From NCBI GenBank assembly GCA_963682025.1, contig OY821520.1, forward strand, positions 138,578,738-138,642,737: a stretch of 64,000 nucleotides of DNA, given 5' to 3'. This document shows, piece after piece, positions 21,801-33,800 of the stretch (position 1 is the first letter of the stretch; each line of letters opens with the position of its first letter). Origin of the DNA: Cordilura impudica (taxonomy: Eukaryota; Arthropoda; Insecta; Diptera; Scathophagidae). Made by a program: the position numbers and the translations under genes. The notes under the pieces are model-generated. The model was not told the origin of the DNA. It saw only the letters and a program-made list of their open reading frames with translations, and did not search any database.

Positions 21801-24800
21801 GTATCACTTTCTGACAGCAATCGCTTCGACTTCAACATCACTTTCATCACTAGCAATATTTTCAAATGCATTCTCAATTGGTGATGGCTCAGTAGTTTTA
21901 GTCACAAATTCCGTTATCAGTCGTTGATGAGATTTTTATATAATTCACGATAATTACCCATTAATAATTTCACATCACGTTGAAATTTCTCGGCTCTTTC
22001 CTCATTAGGATCATGCTTGCGGAAATGATCGCCCAATTTCGCTGCCATTTGGAGTCCCCTTCTTTAACTAGGGAGGCAGTGAGAGTAGGAACCCCTTCGT
22101 CATTTTCACTGATTTCATTCGTATCGGGTATCTCAAGCGCAAAACCAATGACTTCATCATCGCTAAGTGCCTTATCTAACAGTAATTCGTCGATATCTGC
22201 AGACGATAAATCATCAAAGCGTTCACCGCCTACATCATGAGCTAAGGCTATGATGTTGGAATACTCAACCGTATTGGAAGGCATTGGGCTATTATTTTTA
22301 ACGCATTCTGGCCAAACTGCTCTCCAACATGCGTTTAACGTTGATTCTTTTAATTCTGATATCGCCAATCCAGCATGTTTGATACAGTCATTAATAGAAA
22401 ATTTATTCCACGCATCTGTGACTTTTAAATTTTCATTATTCATTAATTTATCTAAAATGTATGTACTTGAATGTTTGCTTTACATAGTAAATCTTAAAAG
22501 TTGCAATAATTCCTTGATCCAGTGGCTGTATTAACGATGTTGTGTTTGGAGGCAGAAAACAAAATTGGACATTTGGATGCTCTAAATGTGGATGACCTGG
22601 TGCATTGTCTATAATCAACAGAACTTTAAAATCAAGGCCCTTATCTCTCATATAGCGCCGAAGTTCTGGTACAAAATATTTAAGAAACCATTCGGTAAAA
22701 AGTTGGTTGTTACCCAGGCCTTTTTATTAGCTGCCCAGTGAACGGGTAATGAGTCCATATTAACGCCTTTCATCGACCGTGGTTTAGAGCTCGATTATAC
22801 AAGTTTAACATCCGATTTTATCCGGTTTTAACATCCGATTCCCTGAAGCGTTGGAGCAGAATAAAAAGGTCACACGATCTTTGGCTACTTTGAACCCACT
22901 AGCGGTTTTCTGGGTTTTAGCTATATATGTTCAACTCGGCATTCGTTTCCGGAAAAGGCCTGTTTCATCCGCATTCCATACCTGATCCGGAGTGTAGCCG
23001 GCATCCTCAATTATTTTAGCCAGTTTTGCGGGAAATTCTTTATTTTAATATTATGAAGCGCATGTCTTTGCAAAAATCCTGTCATCCAACCTGTACTGGC
23101 AGAAAATTCAAATTTCTTATTCTTTTATCTGGTTATAAAATCTTAGCGCCATCTGTTTTATGGTGTTTCCGTCAACTGGTATCCGTTTTTGTGAGCAATC
23201 CTCAATCCATATTACAAGAGTCTTCTCCATTTTCTCTTTAACAATGTCTCTTGTGTATGATGATCTATGAGCACTTAATTCTGTTCCAGCGATCACAGAT
23301 TGTTTAATAGATTCTTCATTTTTTTTTTATCGTTCTTATGGTAGATTCGTTTAAACTAACGTTTTTTCCTACTTAAGTGGCTCTTTCTTCAGCGGCTAGA
23401 CGATCTAAAATTTTAGCCTTTCTTTTAGTTTGTTTTGTAGCGGACATTCTAAATTGTGATTAGTAAACCTATAAAAATAATTTATTTGCAATAAATAAAT
23501 GCACTACAGGCATGTTTGTATTAATTACCGTTTATTGAATTTAAAAATATTTATATGCGAATATTTTTTTTTTTATATTATATTATTTGATTTTTTAATA
23601 TGTATATATTTTCACCTTTAACATTTAAATTTGACTGACCTCTTGCATTGTTCACTCACCAGAACTTATTAGAACAAGGGAAATCCCCTGTTATGATTGT
23701 GGTTAAATTATCGAACCACACGATTTGCAGTGTTGCTATGTATGTACATATTTAATTTAAAATTCTATAAAATTTTTAGACAGCGTTAAATCGAATAAAA
23801 CCGCGTAAAAACAGAATGCAATAATTTTTTGAAATAGCGTAAAAAAAGGTCGCGTAAAAACAGAATTAGGTGTATATTGTGTGGCAAACAAAGACGATAC
23901 ATCAGACATTGAAAATAATGTGGTTATCGAACCAAATGAAGTGTGGGATAGCTACGGGGATGAAGAAGATAGAGAATTACAAGCTGAACAACAAAATGCT
24001 GCCGATGTTTATTTCTATGGTAATGGGCAAAAAATCTACTGAATAGTGTTATTCGCTTGCGTCAACATAATATACGTTTTGGGCTGAACCAAAGGAACGA
24101 AACTAATTCGAATTGAGGTGTGCAAGAAATTTTTCACACCAAATATCGGTCTCTATTTGTTATTATATCGTAAGCGACAGTAGACAAATTTTACAGGAGA
24201 GGGTTTTTATAATTTTTTCCTTAAGCAGTGCAATACTTTATATAAATATTAATGATCAAAAATATTATTAAATGCTAGCTTTATAATATAACAATTCATG
24301 TTCTGCATCTACATATATACATATGTTTGTTTAAAGTTAAAATGACGCTTACGATACTTTTCGCTTGCATGTTATGAGTCAATTGTTCGTCGTATTTGCG
24401 GTTGCGATAGCTCTTATGCTGCATAATATAAGTATTAAATAAATATTTAAAATTAGGTCAGTTAAATATATTTAAATAAAGTTTCCTTTTAATAAACATA
24501 CTGCTTTTAATAAATTATTACTAAAAAAAAATAAACTTATAAAAAGATAATAGTCATCTTCATTGTCAGTTTTTGCCAATGTATCTTGTCCATTTTTGTT
24601 GTATGTGCCCGTTGTGATATCGCTCAGGAATTATACATTTTTTTACAGCGTTTGCACAGGTCCTTCTTCTTTGCTTCAGAATTTTTAGATTTTCTTTGTA
24701 AAGTTGTTTGGGTACAGTTTCGAAAATATTAGAATGCTGATTTTTTCTCAAATATTTTCAATATTTTCGAAGTAGCCGTAACGTAATTTTATGTAAGAGC

Positions 24801-27800
24801 TAGCCTAGTCGAACTGCGCAGTTCTCATACTCGTTTACTTTATTTTATCTGTAGAGGCCAGAAATACTTGAGAGAATGACTTCTAATATCGGAATTCTAA
24901 GTTGCGTATTAAAGCTATCCATTCTAAAGGAGACGATATGGTTCTCTTTTGATAAAAGATTCTATTGTACCTATGCACAGAATCAACTGGCATAATGATA
25001 TGCCCAGACAGTAAAGAATGTTACTTTAATTAAGTTACAAAACTTGAACATTTCATAGAAATATTGGTCCTTTTCCGATTCTGGCCTGCGCAAATTTCAC
25101 AAAAAATACTAACGGTGTCGTGAGTTCTCTTCTTGTCTAACTCGATTAAATAAAGGTATATCAATCAATATATCTCATTATGTGTAATGGTACGGTTTGG
25201 GTGGAATTTCCGCTTCCGTTTCCCTGAGCCTTTGCTGGTCGCACGTGTTGGCGTGGGGCCTAGCTCGCCGGATGGGTGGGGTCTTGCTCAGGCCCAGGGA
25301 AACCGCACTACAGATATTCACGTGCGATTTTCGAAAAAAACTGTAAACTGTCGCTAATGGGACGGATGATACTTACCTTGGGATTGGGAGCGAGGTGTTC
25401 TGCCCCTTTTGCCCTCCCTACCTTGTTACCGATTATCCATCTTATTTGGAGGTAACCCACTTAAATGATAATAAAAATTTGGTTTGGTTTGGTTTCCTAC
25501 ATTGGGATATATAAAATTTTTATTTACCCTTCATTTAGTTTTAATTTTAATTTTAAATATTTTTTGGTAACATTTTAATTTTTTTTTTTTAGGCAATTTT
25601 TATTTTTAGCAAAATTTTAAGTTTAGCTCAATTTGATTTTAGGGAAATTTTAATTTTAGGAAAATGTTAATTTTAGAAAAATTTTAAAGTATAGCATAAT
25701 TTTAATTTTAGGAGAATTTTTAAATTTAGCTTAATTTTATGCATATTTAAGAAAATTATTTTTATTTATGAAATTTTAGTTTTAACAAAATTTTAATTTT
25801 AGCACTATTTAATTTTTAGCACAATTTATATTTACCATAATTTTTATTTTTAGCCCAATTCATTTTATGTAAATTTTTAATTTTAGCAATATATAATTAT
25901 TAGAAAAAAATTTTTTACTTTTAGAAAATGTTACATCTAAAAATTTTTAATTTATAATTAGAAATATTTATTTAGGTAGGAAAATTAATTTTTAGCTAAA
26001 TTTATTTCTATTTAGCTTAAATTCATAAAATTTCTTAACGCAGTAAAATTTTTAGTTTAATTTTATAATTACAAACATTTCGTAATATGGGACTGTTCAT
26101 AAATTACGTAACGCTGTTTTTGCCGTTTTTTAACCCCTCCCCTCCCTATAGTAACAGATCGTAACAAATTCCAAAGACCCCCTGCCCCAAGAGGAATAAC
26201 GTAACAAAAGTTAAAATACTTTTTAAATTACTTTTTGAACAATTTTTGTATTCGAATAATCAAAACAAACTTCAGTATAACATAAAAATAAAAACAAAAA
26301 TGGAAAAAATAAAATAATAAATAACCAAAAAAAAAAAATAACAACAAAAAAGAATTCATTATATTTTTAAAATAGAAAAAAAGCAACAGTAGTCCGACGA
26401 TCTGAAATAAAAACCAAACATTTAAAAAACAGCACTTTTTACATTATTGACTACATTATTATTTTTGGTGATAATGTCGAATTCTGCAAGCTGCAAGATT
26501 CTTTCAAAATCTAGCCCATGTGCAATAGCGGTTGAGGAAGAGTGCTTCCCGGAACGTATAGCGATATATGTTGGGCCAGAATAACTCACAGCCTCAACTT
26601 TGCCCAGTCCATCAGGTTTCACGCTAATACCTGCATGTACAGAAGGAATCAGTTTATGCTTAGATGCAACGACCCAATCGTGATCAGGAAGACTAACTCT
26701 ATATTCGACATGCATCAGAATTGGAGCCTGTTTTTGCGCAGCTGTCAACCCAATAACTACTCGGGTTTTGTCGTCTTGACTAATGAAGCAGACTTCGCTT
26801 GGACCAAGAACAGAAGCCAATTCTTCAAGATGTCTTATTGTCGATGTACAAAATTTACCATCAATGTGTTTGGAGTGAAAATCATTTTGGGATCGCATTA
26901 GTTTAATGGGAACTGTCACTACGTGTCGCTTTCCTTCAGTAGAGAGACTTCGTTTTGGAAGTAACCGAAGATAAATTCCACTTCTTGATATTGAAAATCC
27001 ATTTTTATTTATTTCTTGTTTCAACTCATCAAATGTTTTGATGCTCCTATATATATCACTATGTCGTTTTTCATGAGCTGCTGATCGATGAATAACAATG
27101 TCAATTATAGTTTTTAATAAAAGAGGTTGATCAACTTCAATCCTGGGTCTTCCAGGTCTTTCCTTTAGTTTGAGAAAATCTCTTTTTTCTGGGTTCGCCT
27201 CTATCAAAGCTGAAAGTTTTTTCTTGGTACTTTCTCTAAATTTTTTTTTTGTCTTTCCTGATTAGACATCTTTGTTTTTTAATTACATTCTAGCTTCCTT
27301 TTTTTCTTTTCAATTTTCTTTATATCTTGTTCCTGTTCAGAAGAGAGCATACCTGTACTTCTACGCTTATAAAGACCTGCAAGATCTGCATTAAAAATAT
27401 CAATTTCTTTTTTCAACTGTTCTTGGACCGGAGCTTTGAATTCTTTTAATGGTAACGATTGACTTTTAGATGACCAAGGTTTATCTATATCAATCGCCGT
27501 TGATTCGGAAGAACGTGGTTGATGTATTCCACTCTGATCAATACGTTTCGTTAAAGCCGGTTTTATTAACGTTTTAGACCAAAATTGCATTAAATTTCCT
27601 TTTCTTTTCAAACATACGGACTCATAGCTTTTTAATAGCTCAGAAATTTTTGTAGATAAAACATTACCGTCCTTTTTTATCTTATTCCATATATCATTAA
27701 CATCTTTTTGGGACTGCTGTTTGGATTTGTCAGGATATGCTTTCAAATACGCATCGTACAACGACTTATATAGCGACGACCTATCCATAATTAGAATCTA

Positions 27801-30800
27801 AATATTTCAAATAAACTTAACACAAACGTTTTAACTTTTTTAATTTAATGTATAAATACCACAATAATAATGTTGATTACGAAACAAAAATTAATCATAC
27901 AAGTTTACAAAAATTTAAGCACTAGAAACTAATTGGAAAATAATTATAAAAATTAGAATGTCTTACGTCGATGATATTCACTTGGCAATTAACAATATTA
28001 CACAAACATCTAAACATATATTTCACAGAACATTGGTCTTAAGCTTACGCCGAGTACAAAAATAAAAGTCAAAGCCTACTTAGATTTAAAATTTAAAATA
28101 AGTGGATTTTTTTTTGCACATATGAATTTCATGAAAATGTTCGTTTTTGTTGCGTACATTAATATTATATAGTGTATTTTTTTTTTTTTTTCAATTATAT
28201 ATTCTTCCTTTATTTACATATTTTAACAAATTTGAAATTTACATATGAGATCTTATCTTTACATAAAGATATTGCAACAAATAATATATAGGATCTAAAG
28301 ACATTAAATAGATTTTATTTTATTTTTTAATGATTTTTAAAGGAAAATGGGAGGGAAAAAACCTTTATATGATTTAATAAATTCAAATACCATCTGAAAA
28401 TATTTATATGCTTATAGAAGGTTTATTAGAAATAATAGACCTCTATAAGCATATAATTTTCAATTTGGTGATTTCTTTTTAATTTTACGTTATTTCTCTA
28501 CATTCTCTTATCAGTGGGTAAGAGGAATTTTCAATTTTGGCAAAGTAATTATTGTTAATCCTTGTTATGAAATCGATAATTTTTTCATAACCTGTTTCTT
28601 CATGAAGAAGATTTGTAGGATACCTCCAGGGCTTTTTATTTATCATTTTAAGACATTTGTTTTGTATAATTTGTAAGCGTTTTAGGTGGCAGTTGGCAGC
28701 GTCACTCCAAATAGGACACGCGTATGTTAATATCGGCCTTATAACACTTTTGAAGAGTAGATTTTTGTTTTTGGGGTTTGGAAATGACCTTCTATTTAGT
28801 AGTGGCCATAATGCTTTAAATGATTTTATAGCTTTTTGACACTTAGCCATAATATGTTGTTTAAAAGTAAGCTTTTTGTCCAAGACAACTCCGAGATATT
28901 TGACATGATTAAGTACATTTATGGTATTATTTCCAATATGAAGATGACGTCTTGGCAGTCTTTTGGGAGATTTGTTGAACGGAAAAATAATTGCTTGGGT
29001 CTTGTTTGGATTAATTTTAATTTTCCATTTGTGAAAATATTTACTGCAATTAACAAGTCCCTTTTCCATTTTCTTCAGGAGTGCACTTGTAAGTTTGTTT
29101 GAAGAAATTAACGCAGTATCATCTGCGTAGTAAGCAACTTTCATATATTTCGGAACTTTGAAATCGGATGTATATATCGAGTAAAGCAATGGCGACAAGA
29201 CTGATCCTTGAGGTAACCCTGTGGTGATGGTTTTTGGAGATGATGTTTCATTATTAATCGCAACTTTAAAGCTTCTGCCGTGAATGAAATCTGAAATAAG
29301 TTTGCATAAATATTTTGGTATATTTGCATCAAGAAGTTTAAATACTAGGCCATTATGCCAAACGGTGTCAAACGCTTTTTCGATATCCAACAATATTAGA
29401 CCCGTTGAACGTTTATTGTTTTTATTGCTGATTATTTGATTTTTAATTCTGTTTATTTGGTGAGTAGTGCTATGCCCTTTTTTAAATCCAAATTGTTCTT
29501 TAGCAACAATAGAATTGGTCGTTACAAATTCACTAAGACGAGAATGTAGTATTTTTTCAAATATTTTACCTAAGTTACTTAATAAACTAATAGGTCTATA
29601 GCTATTTGGGTTATTTTTTGGCTTATTAGGTTTATTGACAGCTATAACCTTAGCATTTTTGAAATGGTTTGGGAAATAGTTGAGTTTGATGCAGCTGTTA
29701 AATATTATAACCAGTAATTTTAGAGCTTTGAGTGGTAGTTTCTTTAAGAGCAGGTTGGGAACATTGTCAAAACCAGGAGATTTTGAGGGTTTTATTGATG
29801 AGACAATATTCATTACTTCTTCTAGAGATGTATAAATTGCTGACTCAGAACTGGGATTTCCTTCTCAAATATTATTTACTTATTTATTACTATATCCGCT
29901 GAGTGGTTGTAATTGGAAGTGAGGTTATTTGCTTTGACAAATGTATTTGCCAGGACTTCAGCCTTGTCCTTATCAGATGTTATCCTTGTATTTCCAACCT
30001 CAAGGTGAGAGATTTGATGATTTCCTTTTCCTCGCAAGTTCCTGCTTATTCTCCAAAATGATTTATCACCTGGTTTTAAATTGGATAATAATTGACACCA
30101 TTTATTATTGCGTTCCGAATTAATACATTTATCAATCATGTTACTTAGAAACTTAGTACATTGATTATAAAAAGTTTGCTCGGCTATATTTGAAGATCGT
30201 TGGCTTTTTCTTTTAAAGCTTCGTCTTAGTTTAATATATTTCACAGTACTTTCTGGTAATGTGAAATTATTTTGTTGAGTTATTTTAGGTGTAGACGCAT
30301 CCCTTGCTTCAAAAACTACATTTATAAATTTTTGTATTTCCTGATCAATTACTGCCTTGGTATTGTATATATCCGAATTTAACGAGATTTTATTTTCTAA
30401 AAAATTCATATAAATGTTCCAGTTGGTTGCACTATAATCATAATAGTTGAGGTCCACCTGCGAGGCCACTGATCTTTTAAGTGTACACATAATGGGGCGA
30501 TGGTCTGATGGTATTTCGTAATCCATTGTCTTTACGTCTATATTTAAAGCGGTATTGCTTAAAATAATATCGACTGTAGATGCTTCGCGATTGTGTTGAT
30601 GGGGGAATAGGGTTGGACTATTAGGATAGTGTATAAAAAAATTGCTTGATTGCTGTAGATTGTTCAGTGCGATTCCTGCAGTATTATTTGAACGGCAATT
30701 CCAAGAGCAATGTTTGGCATTTAGGTCACCAAAAACTATGTATTCTTTGGTGGAAGGTGTTAGGTTCAAGATATCAGCACAGAAGTTATGGGTATATCTT

Positions 30801-33800
30801 GGTGAATATAACGAAGATACAACAATAGGTCTATTATTTATAATAACTTCAATTGAGATGTTTTCGATTGATGAAGTGTTTGATATAAAGAGGTTTTTAT
30901 GAGCGACAGATTTATGAATTAACAGAGCTACTCCTCCTCCTCTTGCATCTGTTCTGTCACTTCTATATAAATAATAATTTTTAAAATAGGGTCTATGATT
31001 TTCTGAAAAAAATGTTTCATTCAAAGACGCTATTTTAATATTTTCTCTTTCAATTAGTATTTCAAATTGTTTTAATTTAGAAAAGTTTGAAATACCATTA
31101 GCATTCAAGTGAAGCATTTTGAATTCGTTTAAATTATTAGTATAATCCATGGGCGTATTTTACCATTGACATTACAACTTTGATTTGTTGTACTTTTGAA
31201 GTGCACCTATGCAAATCATCCATAGCTGTAGTGAAAATATCAAAAAACTCATCAATGCTAAATAAATCGTTGTTTTTTTTCAGCTGATTAGCATATGTAG
31301 CTTTGCTGTTATTATTGATGTAATTGTTACAATTTGTGTTGTTGTTTCTTAAGTTAGGAAAATCTCCCACATTAAATTGAAATGAGTTATTTTGTTGTTG
31401 TCTGCTTTTATTCGGACTTTTAGAAGTAACTCTTGTTCTAGTTTCCAAATAGAGAGAACGTAACGGACAGTTGATATCGTTTGCAGAGTGATCAGTTCTT
31501 TCTTTTCCTTGTTTTTTGCAATTAAAGCATGTAAAAACAGCTGGTCTTTTTTCATTTGTGTTAAACGGACACACACTTGTATGATGTTGTTCTGCACATA
31601 TCATACACGCAGCACTTCGATGGCAATGTTCGCCGCCGTGGCCATACATCAAGCAGTTCCAGCATTGAGTTGGTTTGTTCTTGGATTTCGATTTATATTT
31701 TTTCCAAGAAATTATAATATTTAGAAATTGTTCGTACATTTTTTAAAGCAGTTGGATTAAAATTTTTACGAACAAATTGAACTTTATAAACTGCATTATT
31801 GTTTGAACTGAATTTGGTGGTTATTTCAGTTACGGAAGAGGGGGATAGGTTGTAGTTTTTTAGCTCCTTGGAGATTTCCTCAGAGCTTATGCGGGGTAAA
31901 CCGTGTAAAAAGGTGGTGTATAACCTATTTTCTTTGGAGCCATAAGAATGAAACTCCATCTTATTCTCTTTAAGTATTTGCTTGTAGCATTCGTACATTT
32001 TATTACTAGGAGCAAAAATTTTGGTACCAATTGAAGTACGTTTAAAAATGCAATCCTTACCAAGCAGCTTTTGTATTTCTGAAAATGAAGCGTTAGCTTC
32101 TACAACAATCGGTGGAGGTTTGTGTTCCTTAACATCGTTAATATTTGATACGGGAGTTACGTCCATATCATTGAGGCCAGCAAGCAGGCTAAATCTGTTG
32201 CTTGAAGTTGACGCCATGTTCGGGTTAACAAAACCCGGAGGAAGTTTTGTCATCTTCTTATTCACAAGCTTTCTTTTTGATGATTTGGCCCCTCGGGCCA
32301 TCGCAAAATTTTTATTCCTGTTTTAAAGCTGGATTGTCTACCACGTGAGTTCAAATGAGATCAAGAATAGGCAATTGCAAAAACAAAAATAAACACTTGT
32401 TGTTAATTTTAAATAGTTGTACTCTAAGCGCTTTGATTTTTTACACAACCGTTCGTAAAGAGAGTTAGATTCGAACTGAATTATATTATATAGTGTATTT
32501 TTTTTATAAAAAGGAAGAAATTTGGCTACTTAACATTTTTATAAATAACCACCCCCCACCCCGTAACAAACCGTAACAAATTTTCAAATCCCCCTCCCCC
32601 CTTTGACCCGTTATGTAATTTGTGAACAGCCCCTATACGAAAAAAATTTTTAGTTTGATTTTATATTAAAAGACTTTTTAATTTAGTTTTAATCTAAATT
32701 TAGAAAATTTTTAGCTCTAATTTTAAATTTTACAAATTTTAATTTTAGCAATTTCGTAATTTAGAACATTTTTAATTTAGAAAATTCTTTAGTCTAATTT
32801 TTATATCTAGGAAAATTTATTAATGTAGAAAAAATTTTTTAGTTTAAATTTATATATAGACAAATTTTCCTTATATTTGTAGAAAGTTTTTTTTTTTTTA
32901 ATAATAAAGTTAAAATTACCGCCATATGGTTGTAGGTGTTGAGGTACAGATGAAGCTGCTGCCGCCAGACGCCGTGGTTGTGTCTCGCAATATGCCATTG
33001 GAAAAAATTGGCCATAGCTGCATTAATAATGATATTGTTGCTGATTTCAATACAAAATGTTTATATGAGATAGGAGTAAACACCAAAGAACTATTTATGC
33101 GACTTTGTTGTATAAGCTTAATTGGTTTAGGAGGTAAACTTTAATTTAATTCCTTAATTTAGTTTTATCCAACAGGTACCCAATATTTTGTGGTTTTATT
33201 TATTTAAGTTAATTAATATACAATTTGCAAAAATCAAAATTCAACTCCATTTTTTTTTTAACACCATCATAAATTATAAAACTTTATTATACTATTTTAG
33301 TTTTGTCACTTATTAGTTAAAATTATATTTTTAATTTTACATTTCTTAAATTTAATTTAACATTTCTTTAGACTTTTCTTATTTCTTTAATTTTTAACCA
33401 CTACATTTTTTAATTTTAATTTTCGGAGGTTTTTTCCTCAACCTTCTCTATCAAAAATCACATTTCAATCCTCCTATCAAAATTATATTCTTTCTATTCA
33501 ACCTATCTTCATTCATTCATTCATCTCAAGATAAAAACCTGTTTCAAAAAAAAAATTCGCAACCATTCCTTGAGACCCTTCATAATACTCTCTAGCATTG
33601 AAAACACGCTCACTCATGTATGACGACGAGAGTACGTGAAATCAATACAAGAACAAAAAAAGTGGTTTGACCAGACTGATTGCAAAGTTTATGATTGAGT
33701 GAATGGACATACAACAATAAAACAGGCAGTTGGTAACAAAAAAAAACAACATCAAGTGTTTTATTAAAGTGTGCTGAAAACACAAAACAAACATTTAAAC

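Larger units (their letters stand above)
28177..32482 (-). mobile_element. near-complete jockey-like LINE with TSD
   Basis: The minus-strand LINE has a poly-A end (T run at 28177-28191) and a target duplication ATATTATATAGTGTA plus T run on both sides (from 28162 and from 32483). It is about 4.3 kb and carries ORF1 (zinc-knuckle gag) and ORF2 (endonuclease + RT). A few frameshifts or stops break both. It is inserted inside the TIR transposon at 26089-32633. Confidence 0.9.
26089..32633 (-). mobile_element. unclassified TIR DNA transposon carrying a nested LINE
   Basis: Ends GGGACTGTTCATAAATTACG (26089) and the inverse GGGGCTGTTCACAAATTACA (ending 32633), flanked by TAT (26086-26088, 32634-32636). 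The subterminal regions share GTAACA..CGTAACAAATT surrounded by C-rich runs in direct orientation, possible transposase sites. Two minus-strand frames (26422-27268 and 27279-27788) belong to it. A jockey-like LINE (28177-32482) is inserted; without it the element is about 2.2 kb. I do not recognise the superfamily with confidence. Confidence 0.85.

Noticed and set aside
25368..25380. U1 snRNA start (ATACTTACCT)
   Set aside because: Downstream sequence does not follow U1, and no Sm site or snRNA promoter element was seen.
26542..26901. 119-codon plus-strand frame
   Set aside because: Antisense shadow of transposase-like protein B.
28657..29332. Plus-strand frames and a second minus-strand frame in the LINE RT region
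   Set aside because: They overlap the 442-codon RT frame and lack family resemblance.
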